Below are positions 38,802-49,030 of a DNA stretch of 64,000 nt, in pieces. Position numbers and translations under genes: made by a program. Source of the DNA: Catellatospora sp. IY07-71 (lineage in GTDB: Bacteria > Actinomycetota > Actinomycetes > Mycobacteriales > Micromonosporaceae); contig NZ_AP023360.1 in NCBI RefSeq assembly GCF_018326265.1, positions 5,551,501 to 5,615,500 of the forward strand, given 5' to 3'. Each line of letters begins with the position of its first letter. Positions within the stretch are counted from its first letter, which is position 1. The notes below the pieces were generated by a model, which worked only from the letters and a program-made list of their open reading frames with translations, had not been told where the DNA came from and did no database searches.

Positions 38802-41800
38802 ATGTTCAGACGTCCGACATGGAGATCCACCGGAAGAAGACTGGTCAGCGCCGGTGCGGCGGCGGTCCTCGCCGCGACGGCGCTGACCGGCGTCGGCACG
38901 GCGGCCCAGGCCGCCGGCACCGAGGTGGGTGACAAGATCCGGCCGGAGCTGGCCAAGCAGTTCCAGGCCAAGAGCGAAGGCGACTTCTGGGTCCGGTTCA
39001 CCGAACGGGCCGACCTGAGCAAGGCGAGCGCCATCAAGGACTGGGCGCAGCGCGGCACCGCCGTCGCCGACGCCCTGCGCAAGACCGCGAGCGAGAGCCA
39101 GGCCAAGGTACGGGCCGAACTCGACGACGCCAAGGTCAAGTACCGCACGTTCTGGGCGACCAACGCCATCCGGGTCACCGGCGGCTCGCTGTCCATGGCG
39201 CAGAACCTCGCCGCCCACGCCGAGGTCGAGGGCCTCTACGCCCCGGTCGCCTACAAGGTGCCCGAGACCACGCCCGGCACCGACGAGCACACCGTCAACG
39301 CCCTCGAATGGGGCATCGCCAACATCAACGCCGACGACGTGTGGTCCCAGTACGGCGTGCAGGGCGAGGGCATCACCATCGCCAACATCGACACCGGGGT
39401 CCAGTTCGACCACCCGGCGCTGGTCGCCTCCTACCGCGGCAACAACGGCGACGGCACCTTCGACCACGACTACAACTGGTTCGACGCGGCCGGGGCCTGC
39501 GACATCCCGTGCGACGAGGACGGCCACGGCACGCACACCATGGGCACCATGGCCGGTTCGGCCGGGGCCAACCAGATCGGTGTCGCGCCGGGCGTGAAGT
39601 GGATCGCGGCCAACGGCTGCTGCCCCACCGACGCCGCCCTGGTCACCTCGGGTGAGTGGATGCTGGAGCCGACCGACTCCGCCGGGCAGAACCCGGACGC
39701 GAGCAAGCGGCCGAACATCATCAACAACTCGTGGGGCAGCGAGCTGCCCTCCAACGCGCCGTTCATGGAGGACGTGACGCTGGCCTGGGCCGCGTCCGGC
39801 ATCTTCGGGACCTGGTCCAACGGCAACAACGGGCCCGCCTGCCAGACCAGCGGCTCGCCGGGCAGCCTGGTCAGCAACTACTCGACCGGCGCGTACGACG
39901 TCAACAACAACGTCGCCGGGTTCTCCTCCCGGGGCGCCGGGCAGAACGGCGAGATCAAGCCGAACATCTCCGCACCGGGCGTGAACGTCCGATCGAGCGT
40001 CCCGGGCAGCGGCTACGCCAGTTTCAGCGGCACCTCGATGGCCGCCCCGCACCTCGCGGGCGCCATCGCGCTGCTGTGGTCGGCCGCACCGGCCCTGGTC
40101 GGCGACATCAACGCGACGCGCGCGCTGCTCAACGGCGCCGCGATCGACAAGGCCGACGCCCAGTGCGGCGGCACCACGGCCGACAACAACGTCTACGGCG
40201 AGGGCCGGCTGGACGCGCTGGCGCTGCTCAACGCCGCTCCGATCGGCGACACCGGCACGCTGTCCGGCACGGTCACCGACTCGGCCACGGACAGCCCGCT
40301 GCCGGGCGCGACCGTGACCGTCACCGGCACGGACCTCTCCCGCGAGATCACCACCGGGGCGGACGGCACCTACTCGATCCTGCTGCCGGCCGGCGCCTAC
40401 CAGGTCGCGGTCGCGGCGTTCGGCTACACCGGCGCCGCCAAACCCGCCACGATCACCGACGGGGCGACCACCACGGTCGACTTCGCGCTGGCGCCCGTGC
40501 CGAGCTACACCGTCAGCGGCACGGTCACCGACGGCTCCGGCCACGGCTGGCCGCTGTACGCGAAGGTCACCGTGCAGGGGCCGTCGGGCGTGTACGACCA
40601 CACCGCGCCCGGCAACGGCCGCTACAGCTTCACGCTGCCGGCGGGCTCGACCTACACCCTCAAGTTCGAGTCGCAGTACCCCGGCTACCAGTCGGTGACC
40701 AAGGACGTCACCATCACCTCGGGCAATGTCGTGGCCAACGCGGCGCTGCCGGTCAACGCCACGACCTGCGCGGCGCCCGGCTACGCCTTCGGCTCCGACG
40801 GCGAGTACGAGACCTTCGACGGCACGACCGCGCCGCCCGGCTGGACCGTGGTGGACCACGCCGGCACCGGCCAGGTCTGGAAGTTCACCGACGACGGCGG
40901 CCGGGGCAACCTGACCGGCGGCAGCGGCAACTTCGCGATCATCGACAGTGACGACTACGGTCTCGGCGGCAACCAGAACACCTCACTGGTGAGCCCCGTC
41001 GTCGACCTGACCGCCGTCACCGCGCCGGTGATCCGGTTCAACCAGGACTTCAACCAGCTCGGCTCCGACCGCGCCGACGTCGACCTGAGCCTCGACGGCG
41101 GTGCGACCTGGACCAACCTGCTGCGGCAGGCTGCCGACTTCCGCGGTCCGCGCACCACCGAGATCCCGATCCCGCAGGCGGCCGGCCAGTCGCAGGTGCA
41201 GGTCCGCTTCCACTACTACGACGCGTCGTACGAGTGGTGGTGGTCGGTCGACAACGTGCTGATCGGCAGCGCGGTGACCTGCTCGCCGATCGACGGCGGC
41301 CTGGTCTTCGGGCACGTCCGGGACAAGAACGACGGCTCCTACGTCAACGGCGCCACCGTCACCAGCGACGACCGCCCGGCGGAGAAGGCCGTCACCGCGG
41401 CGACCCCGGACGACCCCGGGCTGGCCGACGGCTTCTACTGGTTGTTCTCGACCCTGACGGGGTCGCACCCGTTCACCGCGCAGGCCGGCGGCTACGTCAG
41501 CCTGAGCAAGCCGGTCGACGTCCAGGCCGACTGGGCGACGGCGGCGAGCTTCCAGCTCGCGGCCGGGCGGCTCAAGGTGCAGCCTGCTTCGCTGAGCGCG
41601 ACCGTGCAGATGCCCACCGGCAAGGCCACCAAGACGTTCACGGTGACCAACACCGGCGGCGCCCCGGTCGACGTCGTGTTCAGCGAGCGGGAGGGCGGCT
41701 TCGTGCTGCTGCGGGCCGACGGCTCGCGGGTCAGCAAGCAGGAGCTGCTCGGTTCCGCGGGCGCGCCGCTGCAGCGGCTCACCACGGCCACCTCGCTGGC

Positions 41801-43193
41801 GGCCCGCCCGTCGGGCATGTCGGCCAACGCCGTCACGCCCGCCGCCGCGCCGCAGGCCGACCCCTGGGCCGACATCACCGACTACCCGGCCAACGTGATG
41901 GACAACCGGGTGGTGGCCCTGGACGGCAAGATCTACTCGATCGCGGGCGGCAACGGCACCGCGTCGACCGCGAAGAACTACGTCTACGACCCGATCGCCC
42001 AGACCTGGTCGCCGATCGCCGACCTGCCCGCCGCGCGCAACGCCATGGCGGTGGGCGTCGTCGGCGGGAAGATCATCGCGACCGGCGGCTGGGGCGCCTC
42101 CGGCCCGGACGCCGGCACGTGGTCCTACGACCCGGCGGCGAACACCTGGACCGCGCTGGCGGCCAACCCGGCGCCGCGCGCCGCGGCCGGTCAGGCGGTG
42201 ATCGACGGCAAGCTGTACGCGATCGGCGGCTGCACCACCTCCAGCTGCACCCCGATGTCGAACACCGTGGTCCGCTACGACCCGGCGGCCGACAGCTGGA
42301 CGACCGTGGCGGCGTACCCGAAGTCGGTGGCGTTCGCCTCCTGCGGCGGGATCGACGGCACGATCTACTGCACCGGCGGCAACGACGGCTCCGCCGCGCA
42401 GAAGGCCAGCTACGCGTTCGACCCGGGCGCGAACAGCTGGACCGCCATCGCGGACGCGCCGGTCGACAGCTGGGCCAGCTCGTTCGCGGTCGCCAACGGC
42501 AAGCTGCTGGTCGTCGGCGGCTCGCAGGGCGGCGCCATCACCAACGCGGGCTTCGCCTACGACCCGGCCGCCGGGTCGTGGTCGGCGCTGCCCAACGCCA
42601 ACACGGCCCGCTACCGCGGTGGCGCGGCCTGCGGCTTCTACAAGATCGGTGGTTCCTCGGGCAACTTCAACGCGGCGCCGGACAGCGAGGCGCTGCCGGG
42701 CTTCGAGGGCTGCGCCGCGGCCGCGGCCGACGTCAGCTGGCTGACCATCGACAAGGGCGCGGTCACGCTGGCGCCCGGACAGGCGGTCACCGTCACCGTC
42801 GGCATGACCGCGAACGTGGACCAGCCGGGCACCTACACCGCCGCGGTCGCGATCAAGGAGAACACGCCGTACACGGTCGCGCCGGTCGACATCACGATGA
42901 ACGTGACGCCCCCCAGGACCTGGGGCAAGCTCATGGGCACCGTGACGGGCACCAGCTGCCAGGGCGTGAGCTCGCCGATCGCCGGTGCGGTGGTCCAGGT
43001 GGACTCGTGGGCCATGTCGTGGACCTTCGCGACGGACGCCCAGGGCAAGTACGCGTACTGGATGGACCGCCGCAACAACCCGCTGACGATGATCGTGGCC
43101 AAGGACGGCTGGAAGCCCCAGACCCGCCAGACCAGGGTCAACGTCACCACACCCACGGTCGAGGACTTCGCGCTGGCACCCATCCGGTGTTGA
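38802..43193 (+). CDS. Giant secreted S8 protease with carboxypeptidase-regulatory and Kelch domains
   Basis: 1463 aa from ATG 38802 (GGGGGAGGAAACACC upstream). The signal peptide ends near AQAAG. An I9-like pro-region (about 45-160) precedes the S8 domain (about 175-480), with the triad Asp197 (NIDTGVQ), His242 (GHGTHTMG) and Ser412 (SGTSMAAPH). Two carboxypeptidase-regulatory-like domains follow (about 485-645; GTVTDSATDSPLPGATVTV). A jelly-roll domain (about 660-830) and another regulatory-like domain come next, then about six Kelch blades (about 1020-1290; motifs such as AVGVVGGKIIATGG and YDPAANTW), an Ig-like segment and a final regulatory-like domain. The Kelch propeller may bind the substrate. 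Confidence 0.92.
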   Translation: MFRRPTWRSTGRRLVSAGAAAVLAATALTGVGTAAQAAGTEVGDKIRPELAKQFQAKSEGDFWVRFTERADLSKASAIKDWAQRGTAVADALRKTASESQAKVRAELDDAKVKYRTFWATNAIRVTGGSLSMAQNLAAHAEVEGLYAPVAYKVPETTPGTDEHTVNALEWGIANINADDVWSQYGVQGEGITIANIDTGVQFDHPALVASYRGNNGDGTFDHDYNWFDAAGACDIPCDEDGHGTHTMGTMAGSAGANQIGVAPGVKWIAANGCCPTDAALVTSGEWMLEPTDSAGQNPDASKRPNIINNSWGSELPSNAPFMEDVTLAWAASGIFGTWSNGNNGPACQTSGSPGSLVSNYSTGAYDVNNNVAGFSSRGAGQNGEIKPNISAPGVNVRSSVPGSGYASFSGTSMAAPHLAGAIALLWSAAPALVGDINATRALLNGAAIDKADAQCGGTTADNNVYGEGRLDALALLNAAPIGDTGTLSGTVTDSATDSPLPGATVTVTGTDLSREITTGADGTYSILLPAGAYQVAVAAFGYTGAAKPATITDGATTTVDFALAPVPSYTVSGTVTDGSGHGWPLYAKVTVQGPSGVYDHTAPGNGRYSFTLPAGSTYTLKFESQYPGYQSVTKDVTITSGNVVANAALPVNATTCAAPGYAFGSDGEYETFDGTTAPPGWTVVDHAGTGQVWKFTDDGGRGNLTGGSGNFAIIDSDDYGLGGNQNTSLVSPVVDLTAVTAPVIRFNQDFNQLGSDRADVDLSLDGGATWTNLLRQAADFRGPRTTEIPIPQAAGQSQVQVRFHYYDASYEWWWSVDNVLIGSAVTCSPIDGGLVFGHVRDKNDGSYVNGATVTSDDRPAEKAVTAATPDDPGLADGFYWLFSTLTGSHPFTAQAGGYVSLSKPVDVQADWATAASFQLAAGRLKVQPASLSATVQMPTGKATKTFTVTNTGGAPVDVVFSEREGGFVLLRADGSRVSKQELLGSAGAPLQRLTTATSLAARPSGMSANAVTPAAAPQADPWADITDYPANVMDNRVVALDGKIYSIAGGNGTASTAKNYVYDPIAQTWSPIADLPAARNAMAVGVVGGKIIATGGWGASGPDAGTWSYDPAANTWTALAANPAPRAAAGQAVIDGKLYAIGGCTTSSCTPMSNTVVRYDPAADSWTTVAAYPKSVAFASCGGIDGTIYCTGGNDGSAAQKASYAFDPGANSWTAIADAPVDSWASSFAVANGKLLVVGGSQGGAITNAGFAYDPAAGSWSALPNANTARYRGGAACGFYKIGGSSGNFNAAPDSEALPGFEGCAAAAADVSWLTIDKGAVTLAPGQAVTVTVGMTANVDQPGTYTAAVAIKENTPYTVAPVDITMNVTPPRTWGKLMGTVTGTSCQGVSSPIAGAVVQVDSWAMSWTFATDAQGKYAYWMDRRNNPLTMIVAKDGWKPQTRQTRVNVTTPTVEDFALAPIRC

Positions 43194-43221
43194 CGTGCGA
43201 CCGTTAGCCTGCTGAAACGGC

Positions 43222-43257
43222 TCCGGCCCGCCCGGTCTTCGGATCGGGCGGGCCGGA
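43222..43257. terminator. Bidirectional terminator, S8-Kelch and regulator genes
   Basis: TCCGGCCCGCCCG (43222-43234) pairs perfectly over 13 bp with 43245-43257; 10-base loop. It lies between the convergent S8-Kelch and winged-helix regulator genes. Confidence 0.8.
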
Positions 43258-43327
43258 CCACGTCTACCGATGCTCAGCCAGGAGGTCGGGCCGGGGACGT
43301 TCAGCCGGACGTGCCCGGCCGGGAGCG

Positions 43328-43810
43328 TCAGCGCGCGGCGAGCCGGAAGCCGACCCCACGCACGGTCTCGATCGTCGCCGCAGCGTCGAGCCGGGCGAAC
43401 TTGGCGCGCAGCCGCCGCACCACCGAGTGCATGTCGGAGCCCCGGCCCAGGTGCCGGTTGCCCCACACGGTGTCGTGCAGCCGCTCGTAGGTCCACACCT
43501 GCCCCGGTGCCTCGCACAGGCAGCGCAGCACGTCGTGCTCCAGCCGGGTCAGTTCGGCCTCCCGGTCGCGCCAGCGCAGCACCCGGCGGTCGGAGTCCAC
43601 GGCCAGGCCGGGAGCCAGCCGCAACGGCTCGTCCGGCGGTTCCGGCGGCGCGGCCTCCGGCAGCAGGTCGACCACGCCGAGGAACTCGCGCGCCTCACCG
43701 GCGTTCGACACGATCAGGAAGGCGCTGCTCGCACCCAGCAGCCGGGTCAGCTGCCGCCGCTCGGCCGAGGACGAGGCGATGCCGATGACCAGGGCCGGGG
43801 CTTGCTGCAC
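43328..43810 (-). CDS. OmpR/PhoB-type winged-helix regulator linked to the P450 locus
   Basis: 160 aa from GTG 43810, which has GGAGG eight bases upstream. The N-terminus (ALVIGIASSSAERRQLTRLLGASSAFLIVSNAGEAREFL) matches the same region of the paralogue at 38009. The C-terminal winged helix reads AELTRLEHDVLRCLCEAPGQVWTYERLHDTVWGN, SDMHSVVRRLRAKF and IETVRGVGFRLA. No Asp-phosphorylation site is evident, so it may be an atypical orphan regulator. It starts 39 bases after the P450 stop and is probably in the precursor-P450 transcript. The palindrome at 45303 is a candidate binding site, by inference only. Confidence 0.82.
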   Translation of the reverse strand: MQQAPALVIGIASSSAERRQLTRLLGASSAFLIVSNAGEAREFLGVVDLLPEAAPPEPPDEPLRLAPGLAVDSDRRVLRWRDREAELTRLEHDVLRCLCEAPGQVWTYERLHDTVWGNRHLGRGSDMHSVVRRLRAKFARLDAAATIETVRGVGFRLAAR

Positions 43811-43849
43811 TCGGGATACCTCCAGGATGGTCGATGGGCCGTTCGCCGC

Positions 43850-45124
43850 TCAGCGGTGCGCCGGACGGAAGCGGGCCCGCATGCCCGCCGGGGCGAGCCG
43901 GCCGTGGAAGCGCGGCGCGGCGGTGGCGGCGTTGCCCGACTCGACCGTGTAGGCCTGCGCCAGGCGTGAGGTCGCCAGGGTCAGCTGCCGCATGGTCAGT
44001 GCGGACCCGACGCACACCCGCGGCCCGGCCCCGAACGGCAGGTACGCCGCCCGCGGCGCGGCCTGCCCGGAGAGCCAGCGGCCCGGATCGAACTCGTCGG
44101 GCCGCGCCCACCAGCGCGGATCACGCTGGATCAGGTACGGGTTCAGCAGCACCTCGTCGCCGGGAGCCAGCGACCAGCCGCCCAGCGTGGTGGCAGCGCT
44201 CGCGGTCCGGGTCATCAACCACACCGGCGGCTGCAGCCGCAGCACCTCCTTGACCACCGCCTCGGCCAGCGGCAGCCGGGCCGCGGGCACGCCGTGCCCG
44301 GCCTCGTCCCGCAGGTCCGCGGCGAGCTGCGGCCTGGTGGCGAGCTCCTTGACGATGGAGGCGTACGCCGCCGCGGGTATGCCGTGCCCGCCCATCAGGA
44401 TGCCGCGCAGCGTCGCCGTCACGGTGCGGTCGGGCATCGCCGGGTCCGCGCCGAGCAGGAAGCCGAGCAGGTCCCGCCCGCCGCCCCCCGAGGCACGCCG
44501 CCGCCGCACGATCCCGGTCAGCGTCTCGACGGTGTCCCGGTGCACCCGGAAGAAGCGGCGGTGGCGGGGCAGCGGCAGCCAGGCGGGGAACTGGTACGAC
44601 GAGCCGGTGAACGGCTCGGTGATGGCGAGGTTGTCGGCGAGCAGGGCGGGGATGCCAGCCGAGTCCGGCCCGAAGCAGTACTCGGCGATCGTGTGGGCGG
44701 CGAACGAGCGCATCAGGTCCACCACGTCGGTTTCGCGCTCGGCGGCCGTACGCAGGTGCTCGTCGAGCAGCTCGACCGTGCGCGCGTCGGCGGCGGCCGC
44801 GGCGGAGTGGTTCAGTCCGGCCCACACCGTGCGGCGTGCCGACATCCAGGCGTCGGCCTGAGCGGCGGCCTGGGTGAGGTCGGGCCGCGGGGCGAACGGC
44901 GCCAGTTCGGTGAGGAAGCTGGTGTTGGTGCGGGCCAGCGCATCGTGGGTCAGCTCGGGATCGGTGACGAAGACGGTGCGCTCGTCGAAGGAGAAGACGT
45001 CGCCGTATGCGGCGTGGGTGCGGCGCAGGAAGCCCATGCGGTCGGCGTCGTAGGCGGGCGTGTTGCCCAGCAGCCAGTGCCCGCGCGGGCCCGGGGGCCG
45101 TACGCACTGCTCGGGCTGCGACAT
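43850..45124 (-). CDS. Cytochrome P450, probable RiPP-crosslinking enzyme
   Basis: 424 aa from ATG 45124 (GGGAG five bases upstream; an ATG at 45145 would lie in the attenuator stem). It is a cytoplasmic haem monooxygenase. The haem thiolate is Cys371 in FGAGPRVCVG, the K-helix ExxR is in AVVKEVLRLQP, and the meander is in FDPGRWL. The I-helix reads MGGHGIPAAAYAS, so the usual acid-threonine pair for O2 activation is missing, a trait compatible with crosslinking rather than hydroxylation. A 31-aa aromatic-rich peptide gene lies directly upstream, so I infer the enzyme forms aryl crosslinks in that peptide. Similar precursor-P450 pairs are known for cittilin, biarylitide and atropopeptide RiPPs. 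Confidence 0.85.
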   Translation of the reverse strand: MSQPEQCVRPPGPRGHWLLGNTPAYDADRMGFLRRTHAAYGDVFSFDERTVFVTDPELTHDALARTNTSFLTELAPFAPRPDLTQAAAQADAWMSARRTVWAGLNHSAAAAADARTVELLDEHLRTAAERETDVVDLMRSFAAHTIAEYCFGPDSAGIPALLADNLAITEPFTGSSYQFPAWLPLPRHRRFFRVHRDTVETLTGIVRRRRASGGGGRDLLGFLLGADPAMPDRTVTATLRGILMGGHGIPAAAYASIVKELATRPQLAADLRDEAGHGVPAARLPLAEAVVKEVLRLQPPVWLMTRTASAATTLGGWSLAPGDEVLLNPYLIQRDPRWWARPDEFDPGRWLSGQAAPRAAYLPFGAGPRVCVGSALTMRQLTLATSRLAQAYTVESGNAATAAPRFHGRLAPAGMRARFRPAHR

Positions 45125-45143
45125 CAGGCTCCCTGAAAAAGCC

Positions 45144-45168
45144 ACAGGATCCCGGTCCGGGATCCTGT
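45144..45168 (-). terminator. Attenuator hairpin between precursor peptide and P450 genes
   Basis: ACAGGATCCCGG (45144-45155) and CCGGGATCCTGT (45157-45168) are exact inverted repeats around one base. Read on the minus strand, the stem is followed by GGCTTTTTC, so it looks like an intrinsic terminator. It sits 23 bases after the precursor stop and would let most transcripts end before the P450 gene. Confidence 0.75.
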
Positions 45169-45191
45169 CATCGGCGCGTTGACGGGCAGGG

Positions 45192-45287
45192 CTACTGCTC
45201 GTAACCGTAGAACCAGTACGGATAGCGGCCGCTGACCTGGGACCTGCCCATCAGCCGGGCGGCGACGTGACGCAGCACGCGAGCCAT
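45192..45287 (-). CDS. 31-aa RiPP precursor peptide, C-terminus RYPYWFYGYEQ
   Basis: A short gene read directly from the minus strand: ATG 45287-45285, stop TAG 45194-45192. GAGGAGGTCAC sits immediately before the ATG. The 31-residue product has a basic amphipathic leader (residues 1-20, including MARVLRHVAARLMGR) and a core with six aromatic residues in eight positions: Tyr22, Tyr24, Trp25, Phe26, Tyr27 and Tyr29, with Pro23 and Gly28. This fits the small precursors of P450-crosslinked RiPPs. It is not a biarylitide pentapeptide. The gene is followed by an attenuator and the P450. The mature core boundaries are not known; leader cleavage near Gly20-Arg21 is a guess. Confidence 0.8.
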   Translation of the reverse strand: MARVLRHVAARLMGRSQVSGRYPYWFYGYEQ

Positions 45288-45302
45288 GTGACCTCCTCTG
45301 AT

Positions 45303-45320
45303 CAATATCCTTAGATATTG
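45303..45320 (-). promoter_or_regulatory. Palindromic operator candidate upstream of the precursor peptide gene
   Basis: CAATATC (45303-45309) and GATATTG (45314-45320) are exact inverted repeats with a 4-base centre, in an AT-rich patch that is striking in this GC-rich genome. It is 15 bases upstream of the precursor ATG, overlapping the expected transcription start region. It probably binds a dimeric repressor. Confidence 0.6.
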
Positions 45321-45360
45321 CAATGCATGTTGCCACGCGTATCCTGCCCGCGCAACGGAA

Positions 45361-45392
45361 ACGGCGCCGCGCGGTTGCCCGCGCGGCGCCGT
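45361..45392 (-). terminator. Terminator of argG
   Basis: A perfect 14-bp stem (45361-45374 with 45379-45392) with a tetraloop (GCAA on the minus strand), 20 bases after the argG stop. It isolates argG from the precursor gene. Confidence 0.85.
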
Positions 45393-45411
45393 TCACATTT
45401 CCTTGGCGTGG

Positions 45412-47480
<2,069 letters not shown>

Positions 47481-47665
47481 TGGATGCCCTGTGGGCACGC
47501 AGGAACTCGGTGATCAGTAGCGGGCATTCTCGGCCGGCGGACAGCGCCGATCGCACTGTCTTGAAACTTCCGGCGCAGTTTCCGATCGACCGGCCTCCGC
47601 CTCGCCGCGGGAAGGGTGGCGGCGGCGTGTCCTGTCGCCAGAAGCGTGACAATGACGGCGTGTCC

Positions 47666-48310
47666 ATGCGCGATCTGCTCCGGAACCTGCCCGTCTTCGA
47701 CCGGCCGCTGCCCGCCTTCGACCCCGGCGACGCCCCGCCGGACCCGATGGACCTGCTGGAGGACTGGCTGCGGGAGGCGATCGCGGCCGGGGTGTCCGAG
47801 CCGCACGCGATGACGCTGGCCACGGCGGGGCCGGAGCTGCTGCCCGACCTGCGGGTGCTGATCCTCAAGGACCTCGACGCCGAAGGCCTCTACTTCGCGA
47901 GCGAGTCGATCAGCGCGAAGGCCGGCCAGCTCGGGGCGAACCCGCAGGCGGCGCTCGGCTTCTACTGGCGCGAGCAGGGTCGGCAGATCCGCGTCCGGGG
48001 CCCCGTCCAGCCCGCGGGGCCGGAGGTCAGCGCCCAGGACTTCCTGGCCCGGCCGCTGGGTTCGCGCGCCGCGAGCCTGATCGGACGGCAGAGCAGCGTG
48101 CTGCACGACCCGGCCGAGCTGACCGAGGCGCTCGCCGAGGCCCAGGCCCGGCTGGAGGCCGACCCGCAGCTGGTGGCCGAGCACCACACGGTCTATGTGC
48201 TCAAGCCGATGAGCGTGGAGTTCTGGCAGGGCGACGCGCAGCGCCAGCACATCCGGCTGCGCTACCGCCGCACCGCCGACGGCTGGCGCACCGAACGCCT
48301 CTGGCCCTGA
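47666..48310 (+). CDS. Pyridoxamine 5'-phosphate oxidase-like protein
   Basis: 214 aa from ATG 47666 (a GTG at 47660 is equally possible). It is an FMN-dependent split-barrel oxidoreductase of the PdxH type: [75 protein letters not shown] and a C-terminal RIRLRY-like HIRLRYRR with the final RLWP, the conserved PdxH ending. It would make pyridoxal phosphate from PMP/PNP. Some homologues are instead phenazine-type or F420-independent oxidases, so the precise substrate is less certain. Confidence 0.87.
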   Translation: MRDLLRNLPVFDRPLPAFDPGDAPPDPMDLLEDWLREAIAAGVSEPHAMTLATAGPELLPDLRVLILKDLDAEGLYFASESISAKAGQLGANPQAALGFYWREQGRQIRVRGPVQPAGPEVSAQDFLARPLGSRAASLIGRQSSVLHDPAELTEALAEAQARLEADPQLVAEHHTVYVLKPMSVEFWQGDAQRQHIRLRYRRTADGWRTERLWP

Positions 48311-48415
48311 CGGCCCTCAACCAGCGCCCGCCGGCACCGACAACCTGTGCACGGCCTGGGAGACCCTCACCCACGCCGCGAACCCGAACTGAACGGCCGC
48401 CCACCCGGCGTCCGG

Positions 48416-48442
48416 GCGCCCGGCGGGAACACCGCCGGGCGC
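48416..48442. terminator. Bidirectional terminator, oxidase and DUF4193 genes
   Basis: GCGCCCGGCGG (48416-48426) pairs perfectly with CCGCCGGGCGC (48432-48442); loop GAACA. It lies between convergent genes. Confidence 0.7.
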
Positions 48443-48490
48443 GCTCACCGCCCGCTCCTCACCACACCGCGGGCCCTGCTGCCGAAGCCG

Positions 48491-48778
48491 TCAGGCGCAC
48501 TCGCGGCACACGTCGCGGTCCGGGTAGGCCCGCTGGTTGCGGTGCCGGACCAGGAAACAGCTGGTGCAGCGGAACTCGTCGGCCTGCTGGGCCACGACCG
48601 GGACGCTCAGCTCCTCGTCGAGCTGGTCGGCGCCGGGCAGGTCGTACGTCTCGGCCAGTTCGGTCTCGTCGACGTCGACCTTGGCCGAATCAGGCGTGTT
48701 GCGCCTGGCGCGCAGCTCCTCGAGGCTGTCCTCCTCGATCGCGGGCGTGCGGGGCGCGTCGTAGTCAGTGATGGCCAT
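48491..48778 (-). CDS. DUF4193 family protein
   Basis: 95 aa. The N-terminus MAITDYDAPRTP, the acidic middle and LPGADQLDEELSVPVVAQQADEFRCTSCFLVRHRNQ, ending CRECA, are characteristic of DUF4193, an actinobacterial family related to zinc-ribbon proteins. CTSC and CREC could bind one zinc. The family is often linked to dUTPase and tRNA-processing genes in other actinomycetes, but none is nearby here. The function is unknown. Confidence 0.92.
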   Translation of the reverse strand: MAITDYDAPRTPAIEEDSLEELRARRNTPDSAKVDVDETELAETYDLPGADQLDEELSVPVVAQQADEFRCTSCFLVRHRNQRAYPDRDVCRECA

Positions 48779-49030
48779 CTGTCATTCCCCCTTGTGATGC
48801 ACGGTTCCTAACACCTGCCCGCCGATGCCTATTCCGGCCCCGGAGGACCGGCCCCGCACGGCATCCGGCGGACGTGATCGGTATTGCAGATCTAACGCCC
48901 CGGAGGGCGTTTCGGTTTGCGATTCGGCAGATTCATTCCGGCGACTTTCCGACGGAGGATCCGTCCCGCGGTCCGGGACCGGCGTGGCGACCGCGTACCC
49001 GGACCGGCCCCCTCCGCTAACCTGGGCGCC

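Noticed and set aside
38622-43517. Two long minus-strand reading frames antisense to the S8-Kelch gene
   Set aside because: The plus strand encodes a continuous protease with clear triad and Kelch motifs; the antisense products have no recognisable domains.
45192-45287. Biarylitide-type precursor
   Set aside because: Those are pentapeptides with an MxYxx pattern; this is 31 residues with a distinct aromatic core.
47481-48250. N-terminal extension of the xylanase remnant in the same frame
   Set aside because: It is antisense to the pyridoxamine-oxidase-like gene and has no GH11 or signal-peptide features.
48841-48912. Short hairpin AACGCCC/GGGCGTT between divergent DUF4193 and MTHFR-like genes
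   Set aside because: Only a 7-bp stem, no gene ends here on the correct strand; probably chance in GC-rich DNA.
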